This document shows positions 17,059 to 24,932 of a DNA stretch of 42,729 nt, piece by piece (positions within the stretch are counted from its first letter, which is position 1; every line of letters begins with the position of its first letter). Both the position numbers and the translations under genes were made by a program. The notes beneath the pieces are model-generated. The model worked only from the letters and a program-made list of their open reading frames with translations, did not search any database and was not told where the DNA came from. The stretch covers positions 1-42,729 of the forward strand of contig SYMJ01000039.1 in NCBI GenBank assembly GCA_005805505.1, in the 5' to 3' direction. The stretch comes from Verrucomicrobiales bacterium (GTDB taxonomy: Bacteria; Verrucomicrobiota; Verrucomicrobiia; Limisphaerales; UBA9464).

Positions 17059-18686
17059 GTCTCTTCCCTTCCGACCTGTCGGCCCCCTGGATGATCCCCG
17101 CCGCCCACGCCCTGCTGCATTTCCTCTGGCAAGGAGCCTTGCTGGCCGCCGGCCTCGCCGTGACCCAGCGCCGGCTCCGCAACGCCTCTGCCTCCGATCG
17201 CCATGCCCTGGCCTGCACGACCCTAGCCCTGATGGCGATCGCGCCACTGGTGACGTTCTGGGTGCTGTGCTCCACCGGTCTCTCGATCGCGTCATCCGCA
17301 GCAGTGGTGGCACCGGCACAGTCCGCGACCGTGTCTGTCTTGGCCACCGGTTCTGCCGAGACCATCGCTCCGGGCTCCGCGACCCTTCCCGCGTCGCTCC
17401 TGCCGTGGATGCCTTGGATCACCGCGCTTTGGATGATAGGCGTGGGAGTTTCGGCACTGCGCCTCCTGGGCGGCGCGTGGCGGCTGCATCGATGGGCCAC
17501 CCGCGAGACTTCGCCCGCACCCTCGGAGTGGCAGGAGTGCTGCGACTCCCTGGGTCGGCGACTGGGCCTTCGAAGCCAGGTACCCCTGCGGGAATCCGCC
17601 CGCGTTCATGGGCCGCTCATCGTCGGGTGGTTCCGGCCGATGCTCGTGCTGCCGCTCGGAATGCTCCAGAGCCTGCCAGGCCTGCAAATCGAGGCACTGC
17701 TGTTGCATGAGTTGGCCCACGTCTACGGACGGGATCCGCTCATCCACCTGCTGCAACGGGCCGTCGAGACCCTGCTCTTCTACCATCCGGCCGTGTGGTG
17801 GGTCTCGGAGCAGATCCGCCGCGAGCGCGAGCATCGCTGCGACGACCGGGTCATCGAGGCCCAAGGCGAAGGCCACTCCCTGGCCGAGGCCCTGGTGACG
17901 TTGGCCGAACGGGCGCACTCCGCCGAACCCCTCGCACTGGCCGCCACCGATGGCTCCGTGGCCTCCCGTGTCCGACGCCTGCTGCAAGACCGATCAGCCG
18001 GATCCACGGGGACCACCGCCTCCCGCAAAGGCTGGATTCGGAGGACCCTCGTCCTGATGGTGGTCGGCCTCGGAATCGCCCTGGTTTCCCTCGTCCTCGG
18101 CCCCCGCCTTTACGTCGCGACAGCCCGACTGAGACTGCAAATGGAACCGCAAGATACCTATTCCCTGATGACGGCCATGCAGGCGATCCAATCTCCGGCA
18201 AGCCTGACCTCCGTATCGGAGATCCACGAATTGCCAAAGCGATGGTCGTTGGACCCGGCTGCCTGCGTCGATCGCCTCACGGACCGGATCCGGGTTTCGG
18301 AATTCCGCAGAACCGGAATCCTGGAGATCCAAGTGGCGAGCGAAGATCCGAAACTGGCCGCCGCCCTGGCCGACTCGCTAGCCGCGCTCGCGGTCGACAG
18401 GGACAGGAGAGAACAGCATGCAACCGTTATAGCGAGGCGCGATTCGACCCTGAGTATCGCCAAAGAATTGGCCGAAGCCAAACAGAGGCTCTCCCACTCG
18501 ACCACCAATGACGTCGACGGTGTCATGGCCACCAGTCAGATCAAAGTCTATGAGGCCATGCTGGAAACCGCCGTTCGGGCCGATGCGGTGACATTCTTAT
18601 CTACCCAAGCCCAAAGTCAGATCATCGACCCGGCCGTGCCGCCCACCCGACGCAGCCCCTGGAACGGGGGCGGGGGCGGTTGGTGA
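17055..18686 (+). CDS. M56 (BlaR1-type) metalloprotease with Wzz-like C-terminal domain
   Basis: This is a 543-residue membrane protease. It has membrane segments near 12-36, 50-75 and 114-140, the zinc motif HELAH at 218-222 followed by GRDP, and the conserved YHPAVWWVSEQIRREREHRCDD at about 243-264. A final membrane segment lies at 330-350. The following region (351-543) resembles the periplasmic part of Wzz/GumC chain-length determinants: GPRLYVATARLRLQ just after the membrane segment, VSEFRRTGILEIQVASEDPKLAAALADSLA, a helical stretch, and the closing IIDPAVPPTRRSP. In Wzz proteins such an ending normally precedes a second membrane helix, which is absent here. The start overlaps the BlaI stop. 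The Wzz likeness is by eye and weaker than the M56 call. Confidence 0.85.
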   Translation: MSLFPSDLSAPWMIPAAHALLHFLWQGALLAAGLAVTQRRLRNASASDRHALACTTLALMAIAPLVTFWVLCSTGLSIASSAAVVAPAQSATVSVLATGSAETIAPGSATLPASLLPWMPWITALWMIGVGVSALRLLGGAWRLHRWATRETSPAPSEWQECCDSLGRRLGLRSQVPLRESARVHGPLIVGWFRPMLVLPLGMLQSLPGLQIEALLLHELAHVYGRDPLIHLLQRAVETLLFYHPAVWWVSEQIRREREHRCDDRVIEAQGEGHSLAEALVTLAERAHSAEPLALAATDGSVASRVRRLLQDRSAGSTGTTASRKGWIRRTLVLMVVGLGIALVSLVLGPRLYVATARLRLQMEPQDTYSLMTAMQAIQSPASLTSVSEIHELPKRWSLDPAACVDRLTDRIRVSEFRRTGILEIQVASEDPKLAAALADSLAALAVDRDRREQHATVIARRDSTLSIAKELAEAKQRLSHSTTNDVDGVMATSQIKVYEAMLETAVRADAVTFLSTQAQSQIIDPAVPPTRRSPWNGGGGGW

Positions 18687-18915
18687 CTTCCGGATCTTGG
18701 GCGAGCCGTCGACCAATGCGCTGGTCACGGGCCCTCATGCGGCCAGCCTGCTTGCAGAACAGAATGCACGCCGCGAGGCGGGATTTTCGCCACGGCCGAT
18801 CCGTCTCGTCGCCCGGGTTTCGCATTGTTTGGTTAACACGCGCGGCATCGCTGATCATTTCAACCCGGCTCCCACGGCAGCCACGGAGTGCGAATCCTGT
18901 GGCCAGACCTTGCAA

Positions 18916-20133
18916 TCAGTCGATGGGGGCCCGATGGGTGGCATGACCCGGCACCTTCAAACCGGCGGCCACCCATTCAGGCCAGGGAATCGCCGCCACA
19001 TTGGGCGCTAGGGCATAGGACCTAGGGACGCTGCGCTGGGGTCGGTGCACCACCACGCACTGAACCGTCCCGCGTCGGCCCGGCTGTCTTGCCCAGGCTG
19101 CGGCCAGCCGTTGCATGGGCACGGCCATATCCGGGGTGACCGTGCGGGATGCCTTGGCCTCCACCAGTGTCACCGACGCATTCGGACCGGGCACGACGAA
19201 ATCGACCTCTAAACCCTGTTGGTCGCGAAAGTAATACAGCTCGCGCCGTCCGCCCGAATGCACCTGCGCCTTGACGATCTCCGATGCGAGGAAACCCTCG
19301 AACAGCGCTCCTAAAAACGGTGACTTCTCGAGCTCCGCCTCCGTCTCGATGCCCAGCAAGTGGCAGGCGAGCCCGGAGTCGGCGATGTAGACTTTCGGAG
19401 ACTTGACGATCCTCTTGCCCAGGTTCTCGAAATACGGCGGCACGATCAGGATCTGGGCCGTGGCTTCGAGGATATCCAGCCAACGTCCGATCCCGGGAAC
19501 GCTCATACCCAGGGGGGCTGCTAGGTCGGTTTTGTTGAGCACCTGACCGTGACGGCTAGCGAGCAACGCGAAGAAACGGCGGAACATCGCCAGATCATGC
19601 ACCGCACTGATCTGCCGGACATCACGCTCCAAATAGGTCTGCAAATAGCTGCTGAACCACAACCGTGCCGCCTTCGGACGAGCCACGATCTCTGGATAAC
19701 CGCCATTGAGCAGCGTTACCTTCGGGGATTCGGCGGCCGAGAGCGGCAGCAATTGCATGACGGCGGCTCGACCGGCCATGGACTCCGTCACATTGGCCAT
19801 CAGGCCAGACTCTTGGGAACCGGTCAGAAACCAGCGCCCCACACGGCGCGGATCGCGGTCGATGCGACTGCGGATGTGGTCGAACACCTCGGGGGTGTTC
19901 TGAATCTCGTCCAGGATCGCCGGAAGCCGCAACCCATCGAGGAATCCCTGCGGGTCGCTACGAAAGCGGGCGATGACATCCGGGTCCTCGAACAAGTGAT
20001 AACTACCCTTTGGGAACAAGTGCTTCAGCAACCAGGTCTTGCCCGTTCGCCTCGGCCCGGTAAGCACGACGGCCGGGAAGTTTTTAGCCGCGGTAATCAC
20101 CGAGGACTCTAGTTTCCTTGGGACGTGCTTCAT
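18916..20133 (-). CDS. AAA-type ATPase with DUF4143 domain
   Basis: This 405-residue protein has the N-terminal P-loop GPRRTGKT (26-33) and Walker B ILDEIQN (73-79), followed by LTGSQ and the C-terminal DUF4143 region with FEGFLASEIVKAQ, the nuclease-like LEVDFVV and VEAKAS. Members of this family are common and patchily distributed; their function is unproven, although the C-terminal fold resembles restriction-like nucleases. The GLEVDFVV ... EAKA spacing keeps the acidic and Lys residues expected for that fold. It stands alone on this strand, with an AT-rich dyad region directly before the start. Confidence 0.9.
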   Translation of the reverse strand: MKHVPRKLESSVITAAKNFPAVVLTGPRRTGKTWLLKHLFPKGSYHLFEDPDVIARFRSDPQGFLDGLRLPAILDEIQNTPEVFDHIRSRIDRDPRRVGRWFLTGSQESGLMANVTESMAGRAAVMQLLPLSAAESPKVTLLNGGYPEIVARPKAARLWFSSYLQTYLERDVRQISAVHDLAMFRRFFALLASRHGQVLNKTDLAAPLGMSVPGIGRWLDILEATAQILIVPPYFENLGKRIVKSPKVYIADSGLACHLLGIETEAELEKSPFLGALFEGFLASEIVKAQVHSGGRRELYYFRDQQGLEVDFVVPGPNASVTLVEAKASRTVTPDMAVPMQRLAAAWARQPGRRGTVQCVVVHRPQRSVPRSYALAPNVAAIPWPEWVAAGLKVPGHATHRAPID

Positions 20134-20192
20134 TTGAGTTTTTTAATCTAGCAGTTTAGAAAACTCAATTTTGAGTTACTTCAATATCTCAA
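20134..20192 (-). promoter_or_regulatory. AT-rich promoter region with ACTCAA/TTGAGT boxes
   Basis: AACTCAATTTTGAGTT (20162-20177) is a dyad with perfect 7-bp arms. Further CTCAA boxes lie at 20134-20139 (minus-strand ACTCAA, touching the ATG) and 20188-20192. On the minus strand TTGAGT-17 bp-TAAAAA could be the promoter, with -35 inside the dyad and a start site at or near the ATG, which would give a leaderless message (inference). Confidence 0.5.
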
Positions 20193-20425
20193 TTTTTTCA
20201 CCCGATGAATCCTTTGGCCGAAGCCCATTCCTAGACGACGGGGCTCCCGGTCATAAGTCCCATGAACGCCTCATCATCCGCGTTGGCAGGACCGATACGG
20301 TCCTCGTTCACCGAAAACCCGACGGATCAGCCTGCTTCAGCCTGCTTTTTATCGGCACCCCGAGAGCGTGCACTCGTCATCCAAGTCCTTCCGCCGCGCA
20401 AGCCATTGGCCTAGGCTCGGGGCCG

Positions 20426-21586
20426 ATGTCCGAGGCCGAGGCCCCATTCCATACTGAGACCCAACGGTCCGCTGCCCCGGCGGAGGTTCTGGGGCTCACC
20501 CGCGCGGAGTGGAAGTTCACCGCCAAGGCCTGGGGGTTCGCCGAAGTGCACGCCAGCACGCTCTGGTACCAGCTCTATCAGGCTGGCCTGCGCGAGTTCC
20601 AGACTTCGGACCGATTGCCGCCGCGCTTCGTGGAGCGAGTACTGCGCGACCATCGCCTGCACTTCCCCCCGGTGATCCGGGAAACCCGCTCCTCCGACGG
20701 ATTCACCCGCAAGTACCTGCTCGGACTGCCCGATGGCGAAGTCATCGAGACGGTGCTCATGCGCTACAGCGGCCGGACCACCGCCTGCGTGAGTTCTCAA
20801 GTCGGCTGCGCTATGGGCTGCGTGTTCTGCGCCACCGGGCAGCGCGGCTACACGCGCCACCTCACAGCCGGGGAGATCGTTGGCCAGGTGCTGCACGTAG
20901 ACCAGGTCTTGCGCGAGACAGCTCCCCGCTCGGACCAACCGGAGTCCACAGTCCCGGCCCTAGCCAACCCGAGTCACGCCTCGGTGTTCCATCGGCACGA
21001 GCGGCTGCGCAACGTCGTGTTCATGGGCATGGGCGAACCACTGCACAACTACGACGCAGTGATGCAAGCCATCAACATCTTTCGGGATTCGGCCGGGCTG
21101 TCGCTGGGTGCCGACAAGATCACCGTGTCCACCGTGGGCGTGGTGCCGGGGATCCGTCGATTGACGGCCGAACGCCAACCGGTGCGTCTGGCGGTTTCGC
21201 TGCACGGGGCCACCCAAGCCGAGCGCGCGGCCCTGATCCCTGTGGCCCGCAAGTGGCCGCTGGACGAACTCATCGACGCCTGTCGCGAGCACACCGCCAC
21301 GCTGGGTTGCCGGATCTTCTTCGAGTGGACGCTCATCGAAGGCCGCAACGACGGCCCAGATCACGCCCATGCCCTCGGGCGCTTGCTCCAGAACATCCCG
21401 TCGCAAGTGAACCTCATCCCTCTCAATCCCACCGAGGGCTACGCGGGCCAACCCACGGGCGGGGCCGCGGCGCGGGCATTCCAAGACATCCTGCTCACCT
21501 ACGGACTGCCCAGCACGGTGCGCCAGCGGCGCGGCATCGACATCGCCGCCGGCTGCGGCCAATTGGCGGCTTTGTTGACCGCCTAA
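20426..21586 (+). CDS. rlmN: 23S rRNA (adenine-C2)-methyltransferase RlmN
   Basis: This radical SAM enzyme methylates C2 of A2503 in 23S rRNA, and in other bacteria also A37 of some tRNAs. Numbered from the ATG at 20426 (386 residues), the cluster motif is Cys128-x3-Cys132-x2-Cys135 (GCAMGCVFCATG). The two mechanistic cysteines are conserved as Cys121 (in TACVSSQVGC) and Cys377 (in IDIAAGCGQL). VVFMGMGEPLHNYDAV and RLAVSLHGA are typical. The frame is open to 20171, but the extra 85 codons have no family similarity and overlap the promoter of the divergent gene. An insertion of about 15 residues after VDQVL (ETAPRSDQPESTVPALANPS) is longer than in the E. coli protein. Confidence 0.95.
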   Translation: MSEAEAPFHTETQRSAAPAEVLGLTRAEWKFTAKAWGFAEVHASTLWYQLYQAGLREFQTSDRLPPRFVERVLRDHRLHFPPVIRETRSSDGFTRKYLLGLPDGEVIETVLMRYSGRTTACVSSQVGCAMGCVFCATGQRGYTRHLTAGEIVGQVLHVDQVLRETAPRSDQPESTVPALANPSHASVFHRHERLRNVVFMGMGEPLHNYDAVMQAINIFRDSAGLSLGADKITVSTVGVVPGIRRLTAERQPVRLAVSLHGATQAERAALIPVARKWPLDELIDACREHTATLGCRIFFEWTLIEGRNDGPDHAHALGRLLQNIPSQVNLIPLNPTEGYAGQPTGGAAARAFQDILLTYGLPSTVRQRRGIDIAAGCGQLAALLTA

Positions 21587-21654
21587 CCTGATTGGGTCAG
21601 CCCACGACGTTTCCGGCCGATTGAAAACCATTTTGAATTCATTATGGTTTCCGC

Positions 21655-21906
21655 ATGGCGACACTCACGTTGAAAGGTATCCCGGCGACGTTGCACGAGG
21701 GGCTCAAGCGGCGTGCCCTGCGCAATCGCAGATCCTTGAACGGTGAGGTCATCGCTTGCCTGGAGCAGATAATCGCACCCACCGAGCGGAACGCCTCCGA
21801 GCTTCTCGATCAGATTCGAGCTTCGCGCACGCGCCTCACCCAAGCGGGCGTTGCACCGCTGACAGACTCTTTAGTCGATGCCGCCAAACAAGGTGGACGT
21901 CGATGA
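21655..21906 (+). CDS. FitA-like ribbon-helix-helix antitoxin
   Basis: This 83-residue protein has an N-terminal ribbon-helix-helix domain of the Arc/FitA type (ATLTLKGIPATLHEGLKRRALRNRRSLNGEVIACLEQ) and a C-terminal tail expected to wrap the toxin. Its stop overlaps the start of the PIN-domain gene as ATGA, the normal arrangement of VapBC/FitAB pairs. It should neutralise the toxin and repress the shared promoter. Confidence 0.92.
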   Translation: MATLTLKGIPATLHEGLKRRALRNRRSLNGEVIACLEQIIAPTERNASELLDQIRASRTRLTQAGVAPLTDSLVDAAKQGGRR

Positions 21907-22307
21907 TCGTCGCTGATTGCAACCTCATCGCGTACTTGCTGTTGGCAGGTCCGCGGACCCGGACGGCGGAAGCGGTATTCCTGCGGGATCCGGCGTGGGC
22001 CGCACCGCTGTTGTGGCGATCGGAATTACGGAACGTCCTGGCCACCCAAATGCGGGTGAACCACCTTCCGCTGGCCGAGGCTCTGCTGAAAATGACCGAG
22101 GCGGAAACCGTCATCGGCTCGCTGGGATTCCCTGTTTCATCCGACGAGGTGCTGGAGGAATGCGCCCGTTCCGGTGTCAGTGCTTACGATGCGGAGTACC
22201 TCGTGGTCGCTAGGAAACTGCAAGTCCCGCTTCTCACCCTCGATCAACGGTTGCTCAATTCTGGCGCCCCCGTGGCCTGGACACCCGAGGCATTCCTAGC
22301 CCGTTGA
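21903..22307 (+). CDS. vapC: VapC-type PIN-domain ribonuclease toxin
   Basis: This 134-residue PIN-domain protein keeps the four acidic positions of the active site: Asp in MIVADCNLIAYLL, Glu in LLWRSELRNVLA, Asp in SAYDAEYLVVA and Asp in LLTLDQRLL. It is probably a ribonuclease acting on tRNA or rRNA, as known for the family. ATG 21903 overlaps the antitoxin stop; the frame is open to 21756, but that part lies inside the antitoxin gene. The pair looks intact and sits directly after rlmN on the same strand. Confidence 0.92.
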   Translation: MIVADCNLIAYLLLAGPRTRTAEAVFLRDPAWAAPLLWRSELRNVLATQMRVNHLPLAEALLKMTEAETVIGSLGFPVSSDEVLEECARSGVSAYDAEYLVVARKLQVPLLTLDQRLLNSGAPVAWTPEAFLAR

Positions 22308-22311
22308 GCTC

Positions 22312-22475
22312 GGGGGCGGACGGTGAGACACCATCCCTACCTGGGGTGGACGGTGGGACACCATCCCTACCGGGGGCGGACGGTGGGACACCATCCCTAC
22401 CTGGGGGGTGGACGGTGGGACACCATCCCTACCGGGGGGCGGACGGTGAGACACCATCCCTACCCCTACCGGGGG
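22312..22475. repeat. Array of five 30-32 bp hairpin repeats
   Basis: The core CGGTG(A/G)GACACCATCCCTACC starts at 22321, 22351, 22381, 22413 and 22444, with short G-rich joints. Each core can fold as GGTGGGA / TCCCTACC with one bulged base and loop CACCA. The units are adjacent, with no unique spacers. The array fills the space between the convergent vapC and TonB-receptor genes, ending directly at the receptor stop, and may act as a bidirectional terminator (inference). Confidence 0.85.
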
Positions 22476-24650
22476 TCAGAATTGCAGGGATAGGCCGGCG
22501 TACACGTTGCGACCCACGGCCGGGTCGATGCCGTTGGCCCGGACACGCGACCAGTACTGACGATCGAAGGCATTATTGAGACCTCCGAACAGGCGGGCCC
22601 GCTCGGGCCAGAATTCCCACTCGGCGGTGAGGTCCCACACGGTGTAGCCCGGGATGCGGAAGTCGGCCGTGTTGTTGTCGTTGGCGAAGTGGTTGTCCAC
22701 GAAGGTGCCTAGCCACGCCACCTTCACCCGACGACCCAGGCGGTAAATCAGGCCGGTGCGCAGGATGTAGTCCGGGGCATATTGCGGGGTGAGTCCCTGA
22801 AGCAGGCCAGAGACAAATTCGGCATCCAACCACGACACGTTGCCGTACACGCTCAAGGCACCCCAAGATTTTCCCAAATCGGTGCCATACAAGCGGTCAG
22901 ACACGCCAATGAGATCCAGTTCGGTGGCGGCGTCGACGCCTTGATTCACCGAGCGACCGACATTTTCATAGCGCGTAATCCCCGCCGTGGTCACGGCACC
23001 AAAACGGTCATCGTAATCGATGCGGAAGACGCTCAGGTCGTAGTTCCAGAAATCGCCCGGACGCCCCCGCACGCCGGCTTCGGCGGTCCAGGTGTGCCCC
23101 GGCTGCAGGGTGCTGCTCACAGCGGTGTTGTTGCCCAGCGGAAGGGCATCGCCGTAGGTCTTGGCCTTGTAGCCTTGGCTGAGATTCGCATAGAGCTCGG
23201 CGGCCGGGCTGAGGGTGTACGACAGGCCCACGGCACCCAACGGCACCGTGTCGAGGCCGCTGTCCCGCAAGAGGGGCGAGGTGGTCTTGTCGAGGTTCAG
23301 CGTCTCACGGATGGATTGGTGGATATTCTCCACCCGGAATCCCGGAGTAATACTCAGGCGACTGAAACGGAAAACGTTCTCCGCGAAAACACTCCCGGCG
23401 GCCGTCTCGCGCTGCGAACGCTGCCGGGGCGTGCCCGTCTCGGCAGTGGCGCTGGCTCCGCGATCAACTTCGTAGGGAGCATCCGACGCATACGTCGACA
23501 CGCCGCCGACCAGCGTGTGGTCGTTATTCCAAGCCTGCCAATCGTGACGGATCCGGGCCTCAGCCCCGAAGGTGGCATAGCGGTGGGTGTTGATCGTGTT
23601 GGAGTCAATTAGGTTGGCCGTGTTGCCAAAGGCGCTACCACCCGAATTGCGCTGACGCAGCGACTGACGTTCATAGGTGCCCCCCCAGGCCCGCGCGGTC
23701 ATTAGCGTAGAATCGCTCCACCGATGCTCCAGACCGACACTGGGAATGTAGCGCTCGATGCGCAGCCGGTCGTGGAGGTTTTGGGTCGCCCGACGGTCGT
23801 CCCAGTAATTCAGCAGGCCCACCCCCGTCTTGAGGGTGAGGCCGCCGGGCTCACCGCTGTCCGAGGCCGTGGCATCCATGTCGAAGGTCCAGCGCGTCTC
23901 GTCCGAGGCGTCGTACACCAAGCGGATGGATCCGCTATTAATTTCAAAGTCTCCATTCTGCCGGCGGAAGCTGTTGCCCTGGCGGTGATCGAATGACACC
24001 AGATACCCCAGCTTGCCATCGGTGCCATCAATGAGGGTGTGGGTGGTGTAAAGCCCGTAGCTGCCGAAGACGTGCTGGGTACGCAAGCCGAAGGGCCGAT
24101 CCCGGCGCGGTTGGTGCGTCACGTAGTTGAGCGCCCCCGAAGGCTGCGGCCCGTACATGAGCGAGGCCCCGCCACGGATGAACTCCAACCGGTCCACTGA
24201 TTCGAAGGGAGGTGCGAAATACACGGTGGGGTACCCGTAGAGATCCACCACGAAGGGCATGCCATCCTTGAGCACCAGCAAGTTCTGCGACTCGTGCGGA
24301 TCGCCGATGCCTCGGTATCCCAAGCTGAGCAAACTGGCATTGGGCAGCTCGCTCACCATGAGTCCGGGGATTTGCGAAAAGGCCTGCCGGTAGTTGTCGC
24401 TCTGGATTTGCGGCAGCGAATCGAAGTCTAGAATGGTGACCTTTTTGCCCGAGTACACCTTGGTGCCCTCCACCTCGGCCGGGAACGGATGGGTGACCAC
24501 GTTGTCCGCGTCCGACTCTCCGACCACGGTGACCTTCGGCAAGGAACCCGCTACTTCGGGACGCATCTCAGCCGCGCAAACCGCCACCATCGGAACCGAG
24601 ACTAAGAGTGCACCCCTTCGCAGCAGGGCACGGTGGAACATCCAATTCAT
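22476..24650 (-). CDS. TonB-dependent outer-membrane receptor, FecA-like
   Basis: This is a 724-residue outer-membrane receptor with an N-terminal plug and a C-terminal 22-strand barrel. The start at ATG 24650 gives a plausible signal peptide (RRGALLVSVPMVAVCAAE). The plug shows VTILDFDSLPQIQSDNYRQAFSQIPGLMVSEL, LGYRGIGDPHESQNLLVLKDGMPF and DRLEFIRGGASLMYGPQPSGALNYV. The barrel shows LSPAAELYANLSQGYKAKTYGD and ends in the outer-membrane signature YAGLSLQF with terminal Phe. The overall pattern is closest to ferric-citrate/siderophore receptors, but the ligand cannot be read from sequence. The frame is open to 24788 without family similarity. No Fur-type site or known riboswitch was seen in the 282 bp before it. 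Confidence 0.92.
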   Translation of the reverse strand: MNWMFHRALLRRGALLVSVPMVAVCAAEMRPEVAGSLPKVTVVGESDADNVVTHPFPAEVEGTKVYSGKKVTILDFDSLPQIQSDNYRQAFSQIPGLMVSELPNASLLSLGYRGIGDPHESQNLLVLKDGMPFVVDLYGYPTVYFAPPFESVDRLEFIRGGASLMYGPQPSGALNYVTHQPRRDRPFGLRTQHVFGSYGLYTTHTLIDGTDGKLGYLVSFDHRQGNSFRRQNGDFEINSGSIRLVYDASDETRWTFDMDATASDSGEPGGLTLKTGVGLLNYWDDRRATQNLHDRLRIERYIPSVGLEHRWSDSTLMTARAWGGTYERQSLRQRNSGGSAFGNTANLIDSNTINTHRYATFGAEARIRHDWQAWNNDHTLVGGVSTYASDAPYEVDRGASATAETGTPRQRSQRETAAGSVFAENVFRFSRLSITPGFRVENIHQSIRETLNLDKTTSPLLRDSGLDTVPLGAVGLSYTLSPAAELYANLSQGYKAKTYGDALPLGNNTAVSSTLQPGHTWTAEAGVRGRPGDFWNYDLSVFRIDYDDRFGAVTTAGITRYENVGRSVNQGVDAATELDLIGVSDRLYGTDLGKSWGALSVYGNVSWLDAEFVSGLLQGLTPQYAPDYILRTGLIYRLGRRVKVAWLGTFVDNHFANDNNTADFRIPGYTVWDLTAEWEFWPERARLFGGLNNAFDRQYWSRVRANGIDPAVGRNVYAGLSLQF

Positions 24651-24932
24651 CGGGCGACATCTTAATGAAGCGGCCCCCACCATTGCTGCCGGTGGGTTGC
24701 GGAAGATTGCTGGAGGCTTGCGGCGACGGAGGCCCAGACCGACGCCACTGTCATGAGCCCCTGCGGTGGTTGGCAGTCCTGCGCACACACCTCCTCTGGA
24801 TCTCGCGTGGACTGGAGTAATTGGGGGCCGCCGTCACAGGGAAACCGACCCACGTTGCGGTGCAATTTGATCGCGGGGTGTGGACAACGCCTTGACCGGA
24901 TTCAGTTCACCGAAAATCCTGACCACACATCC

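Noticed and set aside
18687-18915. Short frames between the M56-Wzz-like gene and the DUF4143 gene
   Set aside because: The translations are Arg/Ser-rich shadows without start signals or similarity; treated as intergenic.
20171-20425. N-terminal extension of RlmN
   Set aside because: The 85 extra codons have no family similarity and overlap the dyad promoter region of the divergent gene.
22312-22475. CRISPR array
   Set aside because: Repeated cores are adjacent with only short G-rich joints; there are no unique spacers of regular size and no cas genes.
22304-22579. 91-residue frame through the hairpin repeats
   Set aside because: It would be a GADGGTPSLPG-type repeat product, but the unit spacing (30, 30, 32, 31) breaks the reading frame and it overlaps the receptor gene; better explained as a non-coding repeat.
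24651-24932. Cobalamin riboswitch or Fur box before the TonB receptor
   Set aside because: The 282-bp region was read on the minus strand; the conserved cobalamin blocks and a Fur-type palindrome are not present in a convincing form.
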